Origin: Climacteris rufus | Lineage: Eukaryota; Chordata; Aves; Passeriformes; Climacteridae | NCBI GenBank assembly: GCA_013398175.1 | Contig: VZRZ01002225.1 | Coordinates: forward strand, 203,033 to 267,032 | Direction of reading: 5' to 3' | Length of the DNA: 64,000 nt | Shown: positions 13,261 through 24,958 of the stretch, in pieces | Numbering within the stretch: the first letter of the stretch is position 1 | How the letters are laid out: every line of letters starts with the position of its first letter | Translations under genes and position numbers: made by a program | Notes under the pieces: model-generated | Database searches by the model: none | What the model saw: only the letters and a program-made list of their open reading frames with translations | Told to the model about the DNA's origin: nothing

Positions 13261-14600
13261 TAAGAGGTAAACTGTAAATTTAGTACCCTAATTCACAAAA
13301 GTATTTGTCATTTTAAAAAGAAACCCACAAAACCTCTGCAAAGTACAACCGCCTAGTGACTTTCAATATTTCAACATGAGCCAAATGAATGTGAAGTAAA
13401 CCCTTCATCTCTGCATCCCTAAAAGGATTCACTTAAGGCAACAATATCCTACAGAAGGCCCTCTGGGTCCCTGGAAGGTGCAGAGCACTCTTTTGCCTAC
13501 ACAGTGAGCAAAAGCTTTAGAACACTTCTGGGAATGCAAATGAATGGGCTCCACGTGACCCTGGTAATAAAAGGCTCCTGTCTCTTTGCAAAGCATTGAA
13601 ATGCCATCTGGCAATTTTGTTGACGTCAGCAGGCACAGAAAAACAACCACCACCTCCCCCAAAAAAGCAAAAGCCTTGGGCGGGAGGGGGAGGAAAGCAC
13701 AGTTCCATGGTGTGTGTGCACTTGAGGCTGGTGTTACTGAAAACCTGCAGCAGCACTGTCAGCCCAGAGCCCGGAATTCTGCAGACAGCAGTGCAGGCAA
13801 ACAACCCCCTTGCCTCTATTTTATACCGCTGAGCAGCCTTGGCATCCTGGTTCCAGGGACTGCTGCCAAGCATCAAACAAAAAGCACTACATCCTCCCCG
13901 TTATTTTGCCTTGTTGCTGTCAGGTTGCTGAAAGTTTGTACCAGAGGAACATATCTCTCAGTACAGATGACAGGGAAAGACACAAAACTTCCAGCAATAC
14001 ACCAGTAACTTTGCAGGGATATGGAAGATGCACCACACGTTTGGCTGCTCTGACTACATTTCTTGCACACTGATCTGGAACACAATGAAAGAAATTCTGT
14101 ACAAGTTTAAGTAAAATCTCACACAAACATCTCATGAGGACAAGAGATAAATGACCTAAGATAATGTACAAAAAGATGTCCAAATCTTGTGGGGATAATA
14201 TTATAAACTGTAGGTACTAATTTTAAGTTACATTTAATAGAAGGCACAATGTTGCTCCTAAGTATGACATGCCATTTGGCACAGAAAAATTGCTGAATTG
14301 CTGAAATACCAACATTTTAAGTCCATAATGTAAGCTACCTTATCTGTGATGTAAAATAATACTATGAACACACAGGCGTGCAAACAAAGCATGCACCTCT
14401 TTGTATTTTGCTGTTATCAAGGGTTTCTTCAGTTATTTCTGATCTCTGTTAACAATTCACATTGAAATGTAGAAAAGGGCAGCGGTGCACTGCTTTAAAA
14501 CAAACATTAATAGCACAGATGTGTCCTCCATGGGGCACATTTAAACACTGAAGAAAGGAGCTTGTGAGTTGCTTTCAGTAAGGGATTAGAAATTTTATAG
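13261..14600. other. Unique non-coding sequence
   Basis: Contains one of the longest open frames of the window (13586-14008, plus strand, 140 codons). It overlaps other plus- and minus-strand frames of 70-119 codons, has no recognisable domain and runs through low-complexity CACCACCTCCCCC sequence. I treat it as non-coding. Confidence 0.5.
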
Positions 14601-14604
14601 TAGA

Positions 14605-14960
14605 TTTGTGACAGAAACTCAACCCCTTCAATAGTAGTTCTCAACAAAATTAGACCCACACAGTATGGGTGACCATGAGGAGAGAAGGATGGAGGGAGGA
14701 GGTTGACCTGTAATCTAGGGCCACATGCTCTAAGCTGTCTCACTGATGTGCTGTAACAAAGCTCTACCGCATCAAGGTCTCACTGACTGACTGTTCAAAC
14801 CTGCCTCATATAAAAGTCCTTTTTCTTTCCCCTGCTCACTTTCCCCCTTCCCCACATGTCCTCTTACTGAATGAAGCCGAGGTGTCTTTGCTTACAAAAC
14901 TGCTCTTTGAATTCCTAATCTCTGCCTCAGTGTAATTTTTTAACAGCAAGTCAAAGCACC
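14605..14960 (+). mobile_element. Possible solo LTR remnant
   Basis: TATAAAAG at 14809-14816 is followed by a C/T-rich stretch. About 60 bp downstream is AATGAA (14870-14875, one base from a polyadenylation signal), then GCCGAGGTGTCTTTGCTT. TATA, roughly 60 bp, AATAAA-like signal, then a short U5-like sequence is the order expected of a retroviral U3/R/U5. Boundaries, target-site duplication and family are not identified. It could equally be chance or a degenerate unit promoter. Confidence 0.2.
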
Positions 14961-15023
14961 ACTGTGTAAATAACTGCAAGGAGACACCTCTGCCTGGAAA
15001 CTGGAAAGTTTTCCTTGCTCACA

Positions 15024-15045
15024 TCTTAAGCTTGAAAGCTTAAGA
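15024..15045. repeat. Near-perfect palindrome (10-bp arms, 2-nt loop)
   Basis: TCTTAAGCTT and its exact complement AAGCTTAAGA flank a GA dinucleotide. It could form a small cruciform or hairpin. It does not look like a terminator or RNA gene. Confidence 0.85.
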
Positions 15046-15179
15046 AATGCTCAATTAAATTAAGAAAATTTATGGGTTATTCCACAGTTTCTTCCCAAAT
15101 CCTTATGTTCTGAGGCAGCCAACCCAGAAATGAACAAAATCCCTGACAAGTGACTACTTTCTGCTAGCACATGGGCAAT

Positions 15180-15425
15180 TATGCGGAAAGTGTGTATTTA
15201 ATTGAGTTAGTCGTAAATCCCGATTTAGGAATGAATCAGAGGATGGAGAAAGATACAGCTATTCCCTGCTGCCATTTCAGGTTTAATCATTTCTGCTTAA
15301 TGTTTATTTATTGACTTCATAAAATGCATAAACAACACAACCACCGTTCCATAATTTTATAGATATTAAGCCTCCACTTGAAGATGTAGGAGAATAAACT
15401 TAACAGATACAATGGTGACAGATAA
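15180..15425. promoter_or_regulatory. Candidate conserved non-coding element
   Basis: A repeat-free block with clustered AT-rich words: TTTAATTGAG, GTCGTAAATCCCGATTTAGG (three CpG-containing words in CpG-poor DNA), TTTAATCATTTC and TTTATTTATTG. The texture matches vertebrate enhancers bound by homeodomain and forkhead factors. This is inference only and no alignment was possible. Confidence 0.3.
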
Positions 15426-16476
15426 GAGAGATTTTCTGAATTCTCCTCCTATCTCTCAGGTCTGCATCACATCATGTCTGTTTTAAATATAAACAATTTT
15501 CAGAGCTCACAACTAAATCCCACTCAGTGATTGTGCTTAGAGCACTCTCCAGTAGAGTTTATGTTCAGCAATAAATAAGAAATGTTCATGCCTTCTTTCA
15601 CCGGCCCAGGGGCATTACTTCAATGAACTCACGAGAAATACAACCCCTACACCTAAGTGCAGTCCTGAGGACTGTGTTATCTTCAAAACCAGCAAGATGC
15701 CTCTCCATCCATTCCTATCACTCACTCAAAAGAAAGCCAGCCAGCCTCCCTGTGTATGCATGACAAGTGTGAGTTTCACCTCCAGAAGCTATTGCAGACC
15801 CTGGAGCTCCTCAGCTAAGACAAGGAATGGCTGTAGCAACACCCAGGAAACTCTCAGAAGCTTCACTCTAATGAACTTTCAGCTTCTAATTAACATAATA
15901 TCCAGAGAGATAGCAAAAAATTCAGGATTCTGAAATTAATCTCATTTTCAAGGTTTGTGAGGATTATTCAGACAATGACATTCACTATGCATACATTAAA
16001 TGTGACTTATTCAGAGAGAGCCCATCACTTTGGCAACAGTACATAGTGTGGGAGGAAAGCAGTGCCACTTGAAGATCCTCCTCTACAAATATTTGTTTGT
16101 TCTTGCATGGATAGCATTTCCCATTGCCATTTCCTGTTTTCCAGTTGCACTGTGCTGTTCTCCAAGCAACTCATCTCTCTCTCTGATCAGTGCTGTATCT
16201 TCCCCTGCCAGGCACGTCTCAAAGTTTATTTGGGCCAATTTGTCTACTGTTCCAACTACTCAAGGACTTCCCACTTGAAGTAAATACTGAGGGCTCAGAG
16301 AAGTCCCTTGCACCTTCACTTCCCTCCTCTCTCTTGGAGATCCTTCCATGTTTCAGTTTGGAGACTAGAGCTGAGCAAGCTAAACCCTACAGAGGCCCAG
16401 CCTGGGCCAGGAAGTTTCAATCTGAAATAAATCCAGCACAGCAGGCTGGCAGGTGACTGGCTGCCCTGAAGAACTC
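15426..16476. other. Unique non-coding sequence
   Basis: No element recognised. Three overlapping plus-strand frames (73-88 codons, 16030-16456) lie in a pyrimidine-rich stretch and have no domain signature. Confidence 0.55.
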
Positions 16477-16505
16477 TAAGCTGAACTTAACTGAAGTTAA
16501 GCTTA
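16477..16505. repeat. 29-bp imperfect palindrome
   Basis: The segment starts TAAGCTGAACTTA and pairs with its own second half, with two mismatched positions over 14 pairs and a single central base. It is a potential cruciform. No adjacent gene explains it. Confidence 0.8.
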
Positions 16506-17511
16506 AACTAAAAGGCTTTTTAAAATGTTTCAGGCTCCTGAATTTGACACTGAGTTGTTAATCAAAAAATGAATATAAAGCCAAGGACATGTACATGGTC
16601 ACACCCCTTGAGAAGACTCCTCTGTCCCTGTTTGTGTGCCAGCCCCTTGCTGAGGGCTCCATTTCCCAGCTCACAGCTGATAGCGCCCTAAACACCTCCG
16701 GCAGTGGAAAGAATGTGGCCTTGACACAATCTGGGCAGCCACTGCAGACCCAGCCAGGGAAGGCAAAATATGGAAATCCTGGCCTCATGCACTGAGGGCT
16801 ATAGGACTCACAAGGTGCCCTTCCATCCCACTCATGAAGCGGAGAGCTCTGTGCCTATCAGGTGTGTCAGAGGGTCCCATGGAGCCCTCACCGGCTTCCT
16901 CTGAAGGCTGAGCATCCTCATCCAAGGACAGTTTCACAGTGTTTTACAACACTGCTATAAATCACAGTCAGAAGCTCAACCAGAGGTTTACAATGCAGGT
17001 GCTGTGCTCACATTTTTATAGGCCATTATGAAACCAGCTAATTAAGTACTTCCACTAGGCTAACAGTGCAAAAATGTTAATATCTTGGGAAGAAGAGAAA
17101 TGACAAAGGCTCCATGTAAAATCTCTGTACTAGGATCAGCAACATTGAGAAATTACAGGTCATTCAATTACATTTCTGACATCATAACCTTGCTAAGTTG
17201 TGGATCACTGAGACAGTATGATCTTACCCTCTTCAAAAAGATGACAAAGTTACATATTTGAAACACTGGTTTCCCATCAAACAAGTGAAGCAGGTGTTTA
17301 CTTCATTACTGAGTTACTTTATCATGGTATTACCAAATTTGGTTCTCATTCTAAGGTCCTTTACTACTTTCATAGCAGCCTTTAGAACCTAAGCAGAAAT
17401 GTGAATAATTAGAAATATTTCAAGAGAACATACTTTTGACTAGTGGTAGTAGTCTTCATTAAGATAAGTAACTAAAACTTTGTTTTAGACACATTTTCAC
17501 TATCACCACAG
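16506..17511. other. Unique non-coding sequence
   Basis: The part from about 16580 to 16930 is richer in G and C with scattered CpGs, but too weak for an island. From 16800 to 18140 neither strand has an open frame of 60 codons or more. No repeat is recognised. Confidence 0.55.
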
Positions 17512-17620
17512 GAAGAGAGAAAGGATTTCATGGGAAATGGGGAACCAAGAAGCCACATGCAGACTTCAAACTACAATTGTGCTTATGGTCAAGTATGTCA
17601 CCAAATGGGGGCCACTGCAG
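17512..17620 (+). other. Candidate exon (109 nt), unverified
   Basis: Upstream is a pyrimidine-biased acceptor ending CACCACAG, and the segment ends CTGCAG directly before GTAAGAG, a near-consensus donor. All three forward frames are open across the 109 nt, although both flanks are stop-rich. In the first frame the peptide starts EERKDFMGNGEP and contains NYNCAYGQVCHQ. I do not recognise the protein. The splice signals and open frames are seen. That it is an exon is inference, because pseudo-exons with good signals are common in vertebrate introns. Confidence 0.25.
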
Positions 17621-20600
17621 GTAAGAGCTCTGTCAGTGCATCCAGTGTTAGCTGATGGAGAAGCACCCTGTGCTTATAGCTAAGCTTTGCCATTATTGCT
17701 TTTACTTCCCAATTTCATCAGGAGAAAATTATTTCTAACAAGGAGTAGCTAATTCACATTTGTGAACCTGCCTTTCTCCCTGAGCTCTCTGCTGTGCCAG
17801 CCAATCCAGCACATACATCATTGTGAAAAGTTTTAAATTTAATTTACCACTGTGTTGAAGTCTTTAGTGTGGAGCAATGTGACAGATTTTACCAACACTT
17901 ATTAGAAATAAAAAAGAATGGAGCAAGCCATAAATAAAATAAAGTGCTGGCAAAGCCTGGAATGCAATGAATACATCTGCACTGACAGCAGTGGCCAAAC
18001 CCTAGTACTTTACCATGGAAAAGTAGCTTGAAATAACTTTTCAGTGTGTTTGATCTATGATACTGCTCTTTTAAAACCAGGACTAGAGCAAGCTTGTGAA
18101 CTTCACTTTGAAGTTGTTTCCGGTGGGAGGTTTATTTTGCTATGAGCTTGACATACTGTAGCTGTGACACTGAGCAGAGTTGCAATGTCAGGGTTCAGGA
18201 AGTTCACCCACACTCTAATGACAGGAGATCATATGAGCCCAACTGCAAAAAATGTCACAGGGTATGGGGGTTCTTCCAAACTTTAATTTCCCAAACAGTC
18301 TATCTCACACAGATTGCACACGATCCCCCCATACTCAAATCTCAACACAGAATGAGCGTTGAAGTGAGTGTTTGAATTTCTCTCTGTCTGGTGTATAATA
18401 AATCTAATTCATGTAAAGCAGTTTTGGCACTAAGCTATGTATTTGCACATTTCTGTTGGTTTAAGTCACACTTTCTGTTAGTAAAGCTGCTCAGAAAAGG
18501 TTTATTTCCTCCACTCTTATAAATTGTTGGCATAAACAACCATTCAAAAATTTAACCTCAGTTACTTGGCATTCTAATGATTTACATTGAAACCCACAAA
18601 CTCGAGTTTCTTGTTAAAATCTCTGTGTGAATTTAAGTATGTTAACCTTGAAAATACTTAAATTCAAGCTAAGAGAATAAGAAGGGGGTGGAAGACATCT
18701 GACAGCTACACTGCTCACTTCCACTGCTGTCTCACTGAAGAGTGACACAGGATAACCCACACAGATGAATCCTGAACTGGCAGAAAGATGAGGCAGGGAG
18801 ATACCATCTTTTTAAAATTTTCCTCTTCCATTTCTATACAGGTTCCTCTGCAAAACTGTCCTCTCTCAGCACTACCTCCTTCTTAATCTTGGTTCCTTTC
18901 TAATTCAGTTGTTTTGTTTTGTTTTTAATGTTTGTGTTTTGGAGAGAGGCAGGAAGGTCTGCAAATGGCATAAATGCTTTAAAAACCAAGTTCCACAATA
19001 ACTTCAAAGAGGAGTGCAGTCAAATGGGACAAAGGCTTTGGTATGAAACACCAGAGTGCTTTGACAGTGGCACAGATTCACCTGAGTCATGCCTGCTGGG
19101 TGCCACAACATCTCCAGTCTGAAAAATGAAGAGATGAATAAAACATTCAGTCACTGACTCACACACATCCAAGCACACAAACTCTTTGGCACTTCTCCCC
19201 CTCTGAAATAATGCACCAAAAAAATAATCCAAACAAATAACCTAAGGAAAATTATTTTGTGCTTCGCAAATTCCATTACAGAAGAAGGACTTATACACAT
19301 ACAAAGTGTGCGTGCAGCTGGAGCTGAGCTCTTTGAGAACAGTACTAAAGCGATGACTAAGTCTTTTGTGTCTTCGTTTACCTGAAGCTTGATTAGCACA
19401 TTGACATGCAAAACACAGACACTTTCCGAAAAGGGTTACAACACATCTACCACGGAAAAAGGAGCAGTGCCAAAACAGCACCATACCATTCCTAGTTTGC
19501 TAAAATCTCAGTAACTCTGGTCAGTTAGCAGATCTTTAAATAATTTTTCTGACATCTTTGCTACGTCATCTGAGACTGGTAAATCAAAGGCAGCTTTCTT
19601 TCTGCTCCCACAGCTTCACCCGTGATAAACACCCTGCAGCTGTCTATGGAGGCAGTGTTGGTAATAGTTTACAGGCAGGATTAAATCTGCTTCACTCGTT
19701 TAGAAGATTTTTGCATCCATGCAGGAGAAAGCAGAAGAAGGTAGAGTTGGGCCAGGATCACTTTTCAAGGCAGCTGTCATTCCTGTGACTTGAGCTGCAC
19801 ATTTAGCCAGTGCTGAGGCAGGAGCTGACAGCACAGCAGAGCAGAGAAGCAATCTGGCCAGTGCACTCTTCTGCACAGGGTCTTTAGGGACATGGACTTT
19901 CCACATAGCTGTGTTGGGATGGGTTTTTTGTTTGCATTTGAGACAAAACTTGCTCTATCATCTATGAATTATATCCACTACACCCCGTGTCTTCCTCACA
20001 TGTATGCTACAAATCTTTTTCCAACTGTCTCATAGGATGAAGGGGAAAAAAATGAAAGGACCAGAGGCAGGTAAATAGCTGAGCAGAGGCAGATAGTCAA
20101 ATCCACTGACACTTGACATAAAACAGATGCTGAGTGGCTTAACAGTGATGCTTATGGAGCAACGTAGTGTGGCACAGAAATACCAAAGCTAACCAGGAAA
20201 GATCTCTCCATTACTGGAAGCAGACAAGCCAAGTGAGTTGAGAGACTGGATATGTTATTGAGGATATCGGCCTGATTCAGTATAGGTTGAACTGCTCCCA
20301 GTACCAAAGCTAATTTCCTTGTGTCTACACATCAGTGTACTGCCAAAATCAATACTCTTCCCAGAACAGGTTGAGTTTGGTAAATTAGGAAAGAAACAAT
20401 GATGTCATACTAGAAGAACCCTTTAATCTTACAATTGCTAGTGCACCAGCTCAATTCAAAGACATTTGTTCTGCACTCTCTGCCTACATCCTTTAGTTGC
20501 ATTCATCCCATAATTTTATGCTGTTTGGAAGCCTTTAATAAAAAAACAAACTTAAAACCCCATAAACCCACATGCCAAAACTCAGGCAGTGATTAGTCAC

Positions 20601-20930
20601 TGTCATTTGTAGGCTAAGCAAATCAGAAGTGGAGGAAGTTAAAACTGAGGCAAAGGAACAAATTCTTCTGTACTGCATCTACTCTCTAAAGGAAGCCTTT
20701 CCAATGCCCTCTGCCACCTTCACCCAAAAACAACACACCCCACAACAGCAGTGGATGTCTAAGCATTCAGAATCTCCATCAGATCACAACTTCTGTTTAA
20801 AAACAGTTTAAAAATATTTTGCTCCTATTTCTTATTAGATAAGAAGACTTAGACCGTATCCAATACTGGGCTCCCCTGGAGCCCAGCAGCATTTAAGCAC
20901 AACAATAGATGTTATCTGCTTTGAAATAAG
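17621..20930. other. Unique non-coding sequence
   Basis: No gene or transposon recognised. It includes a (TTTTG)n-like stretch at 18911-18926 and a weaker candidate exon at 18299-18363 (acceptor CCAAACAG, donor GAAGTGAGT). Open frames are short and mutually overlapping. Confidence 0.55.
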
Positions 20931-21310
20931 TTTTACCTCTTTGCTGTGGTTACGTGTTCCTTTTGTTCTTTTTAATGTAATGTAATTTTATTAATTTTAT
21001 CAGAAAACAGACAGAGGGAAGGTGATTTAATTTCAGTGGGAATGTCAAAGGAAATTTGTACCTATTGTAGCATCAAGTAATGATGTGTCTCTATCTAAGA
21101 AAAGAAATATATTGTTTCAGTCATCCTCCTGCTGAGAAGTGCAAGACTTGTTCCCAAAGATCTATGATCCTGTTCGTTAATTTATGCATTTTGCATGAAT
21201 GCTACCACGTATGTTATTCATTTTACATTCAATCAGGGAAGTAATTAGGACAATAATTACAGATACGTACTAATCCACAGTTAATGAGCACTCTTGGAGC
21301 TATTGGACAC
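20931..21310. promoter_or_regulatory. Candidate conserved non-coding element with POU/homeodomain-like sites
   Basis: A repeat-free block with TTAATTTATGCATTTTGCAT at about 21178-21197 (octamer-like words), AGTAATTAGGACAATAATTA at about 21240-21259 (homeodomain TAATTA and SOX ACAAT cores), TACGTA, and CACAGTTAATGAG. The clustering of octamer, SOX and homeodomain words is what neural or pluripotency-type enhancers show. This is a texture-based inference. Confidence 0.35.
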
Positions 21311-21799
21311 TCCTACATATGTCAACAAACTACAACACACAGCAGCTAAAAAAATTACCCAGATAGGCTAAGAAATGCTGTAGTGTCAACTAAATATTAT
21401 TGGCTGGAAGTATCCGTTACAAATACAAAATGTCTGGCATATCACCTTTTCTGTTTATGCCTTGGCAGTATTTTACCAGAATAAAGTTAATAATGTGGTA
21501 CCCCTTTTCCTGTGCATCCCTCAGAAGCCTTCTCTTGCAACAGCTGAAATTCCTTGGCCACTCCCAACCAAGGCTGAGAGCAAAACAAAAGCCAAATGTA
21601 CTTAAATTCTCACAAGACTCCTTTACCCATCAGTTTTCAAGAGGAATAATGCTTGGTATGATCTCAGAAGCAGAGGGGGAAAGGCTTGAATATGAGGTCA
21701 GTGGTTACCTGGCCTGGTCAGCCCACTCCTGTTGTCCAGCTGACTCTTAGTGGATTTACAGTAGTGACATGGATAAGGAATTGGGGTGTATAAAGGATG

Positions 21800-21910
21800 T
21801 GCAGCATAAATTGCTGACTTAATTAGGTTTAATTAGGTTTTCTGCCTGTAGAGCAACCCATTTAGGTTAAGCTGTAATTGCAAGCCATCGAAACGTAACA
21901 CTTATAACTG
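21800..21910. promoter_or_regulatory. Tandem homeodomain-type sites
   Basis: The 10-bp unit AATTAGGTTT is exactly duplicated at 21821-21830 and 21831-21840, giving two TTAATTAGG sites on one DNA face. Related CATTTAGGTTAAG and TGTAATTGC words follow. TTAATTAG is a classic LIM/Antp-class homeodomain target. Function is inferred. Confidence 0.3.
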
Positions 21911-23491
21911 GGAACGCAGCCTAGCTGATCTCCAGCAGTACTTTGTGCTCCAAAAGGGAATAGTTGTTCTTTCCTAGGATTAGTACTTTCCACCTTGTCT
22001 TCTAAAAGATAATAAAATTATTAAATCAACAGAAAATTAATCACTCAAGGAGAAAATACAAAAGATCATTACTGCTCTGAAAACTCCTCAGACTTAGAAA
22101 GAAGTCCTGCAGCTTGCTGGAGAGACAGGAGACCTGGAGCTGCAGACCTGTCTGCATTTCTCCACAGAACTGGATAGCAGGGAGAGAGCAAAAGATAAGA
22201 ATTGGTTTTAAAATCCAACAGTGCAGACATACTTCATGCTCAGGAAGCAATTTACAGAGCTCTACATCAATACTGCTTCTGCTTTCTCCATGGCCAGTCC
22301 TGGAACCAAACAGCACAGCACAACATGCACCAAACCTGTAGTTGGTTCTCCAAAGCAGATTGGTCTGACATATCAGATCCAAATAACAGCAGATAATTTT
22401 TTTGTAACAAAGACATGACACATTTCCTCAAGTTTTAATTTTTTTTTTGCATTACATAAGACATCTTTTTAAATGCAGCAGACACCCACATCCCTCCCAC
22501 ACGCCTACATATACAGTCTGTCCATATACCTATTAAAAATATATTATTTCAACATTACTCACAAAAAATGCAAATCTGAAGAAACTTCAGCTTTTCAGCA
22601 GAACAGAAAGAAAAAACTGCACCCAGCTGCTAGAGTTGTCCCACAATATAGGATCACCTTTGCATCTGAGAAGGGATGGGATCTCACATCCTTTTCTTAG
22701 GTACTTAGAGTATGTTATGGGCTGTCATAATATTAAGTCACCCCACATCAGAAGCCCCAAATGCTGTCACTCACTCTCTGAGCCCCTGCTGGAAATGCCT
22801 TGGAGAACGTCTGCCCAAAGACGGACTTTGCATCTGACATCACCGGCTCCCAAATAAGCAAACACAGGTTGGTGGGAAACACTTCCTAATGCAGGTTCAC
22901 AATTTGGGGTTACAAGGCTTTACAGTTATTCAGCCATTCAGCTGAGACTGGAATGTGTTACTTGGACTCCCTTTAAACACTGAACAGAGAAAAGAAAGCA
23001 CATCTCAGCAAAGCATCAGGGTAAGCTCCTCATTACAAGACTGGCCTCTAAGTCATAATAGGAAAAATAAAGCAATAAAATCCAATTCTTGATTGCATTT
23101 AAGTAGTAGATTCCTCTCTAATTGCTCCAATACATCAGGTAATCCAGGAAAGAGAGATAGATGACTGGCAATTTACTCCATCTCCTGAGACTATTTGCCT
23201 GGAGAAGGTTTCTATTTCCTATTTTTCAATTTCTATTTTCTATGTTCATCTTTGTGCAAGATGGAATATTACTCCTGCCTTTTTCTTCAACTACATTTTC
23301 AAACAGCTAAATCAAATACAACTTCAGGGGGGAAAAAAAGGTCGTGAAAATCCAGTTCTTGTTCTCTAAGACTGGAATTCCTTCAGCTCTCTTTTTCTCT
23401 AAAATTAAATCATAAAACACAAATGTGGGTAAGCAAAATACCCCCATTTTCTGCAGTTTTGCCAACTTCATACCGTTTTTCTATTTGCTAG
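21911..23491. other. Unique non-coding sequence
   Basis: No gene or element recognised. A minus-strand frame of 126 codons (22041-22421) overlaps several plus-strand frames and lacks any domain. Short A/T tracts are present near 22440. Confidence 0.55.
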
Positions 23492-23556
23492 CTATACTCT
23501 ATATACATATGTATAATTCTATATAGAACATATATATAGACCATATATATAGCATA
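23492..23556. repeat. TA-rich low-complexity stretch
   Basis: About 65 bp of interrupted TATA and ATATAG units. It includes two copies of CATATATATAG-like sequence at about 23530 and 23543. It is likely a decayed TA microsatellite. Confidence 0.7.
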
Positions 23557-23856
23557 ATTTAAGAATTCTTGCTCTAAAGTTTTCCAAAAATGCTATCGTT
23601 TTCACCATTCACACATGATACAAATAAAGACATTTTGCTCAACCTCTGCATTGCTCTTTGCTCATCAAACACACCACACACAGCAGGTTAATCTGCCAGT
23701 TCAGACTGCACATTTCTACTATTAGTCCCTCAAGAATTTCACCTGTATGCAGCTGACTGAGACACACTTCTACCCCTACAGCTCTCCAGACAGCAGAGAT
23801 AGACTCAGTGTCAAAGTCTCCTCATCCTCTTCCCCACTGCCACCCCACACACTGAT

Positions 23857-24710
23857 TTGTCACAGCTGAGGTGTTTCTGTTACCTACATCAGATGGAAAA
23901 TAGTCTGGCTGCTGTTGCTGAGCAAGTTAGTGACAAAAACTCCAAGGAATCACCTAAGACAATATGTCAGCATGCGGGGATCATTTTTTTGAGTTTCTCA
24001 AAGGCCAGCACAGTCTTAGGAAAGGGACAAAATTCAGTACAGAAGGATAGATTCCTGGAGCCTAGCCATCCCAAATTCAAAGATTCCCCATTTCAGATGG
24101 TCAAGATCATGCCCATTATTCAGTTAATGACCAAATACCAGGCATTGATGCAGGTGCAACAGGAACAATGGTTCATCTGGCTTGGAGATGTCACCAAAGT
24201 TAAGCTGGCCCATGCCCTTCATCAAAATTGCTTCCATAAAGGAGAAGGGAACAGAAGCCCCAAGATGCAGTGCAGGCCAACTTCTTAGAGAAGTCTGCTG
24301 CCTCCCTGGTGCCCACCTTAAAGATGTGAAAGGAAATTCCGGCCCTGGTACAGCCCTCAGGTTTTATCCATCAGTATTCTTTCATGCAGGCAGTGATCAA
24401 GTTGGAACAAGAAGTCTGAGGGCAATCAAGAGAGAGTTCAGTGTCTTGGGACAACTAGTTAAGGGGCTGAGGAGTACAAGCAGTGTTCTCCTGTTTCATT
24501 CCATTTGCAGGGAATGAAGAGGGAAGGAACAGGAAGAGCCAGCAAATCAATACTGGCCCTGAGCCTGGTGTCACTGGCAGGATTTGGGGTTTTTGATCAC
24601 GGGTTCATTTACACAACAGCAGGCCTGCTGGTGAGAGACAGGATACACCTCAAAGGGCAAAAAAGATCTTTGTACAGGAGTTAGAGATCACTGAGAGAGC
24701 TTTAAAGTAG
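23857..24710 (+). pseudogene. CR1 ORF1 remnant with SGNH-esterase-like domain
   Basis: CR1 and L2-type ORF1 proteins bind RNA and commonly carry a coiled coil followed by an SGNH-type esterase domain. The remnant runs through at least three frames. The first (23857-24288) has a charged, coiled-coil-like segment and EQWFIWLGDV, near where the catalytic GDS block should be, with V in place of the nucleophilic Ser. The second (from about 24287) reads REVCCLPGAH and then HAGSDQVGTRSLRAIKREF, the GxND-like block. The third contains NEEGRNRKSQQIN and, at 24637-24648, DRIH, matching the DxxH catalytic block. The stop is at 24708-24710. It is a dead copy because of frameshifts and the likely lost serine. 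Confidence 0.65.
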
Positions 24711-24958
24711 ATTTGAAGGGGGAAAGAGAGAAAACCAGGCTCCCTAGAGATAAGACTGACGATGGCATGCCAAAATTTGAGGGATGGTGTGCTAGTGAGG
24801 TCTTTCCCATCGGCAGTCTTGGTAGAGGTAGAGATGGAGATCCATGCAGTAACAGAGCCAAAAGGGTTATTGAAGTGCTGGAAACCACAGGAGTGCCTGA
24901 GAAGAATCACACAGGAATTGAGGCTTCTTCCCTTCAAAAAATGGCAGGATCAACAGCT

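Noticed and set aside
13586..14008. 140-codon open frame, plus strand
   Set aside because: Overlaps frames of similar length in other frames and on the other strand, has no domain, and passes through low-complexity CACC/CCCC sequence. No splice or translation context supports it.
18299..18363. 65-nt plus-strand segment between CCAAACAG and GTGAGT
   Set aside because: The acceptor tract is interrupted by purines and the exon is not a multiple of three. Weaker than the listed candidates.
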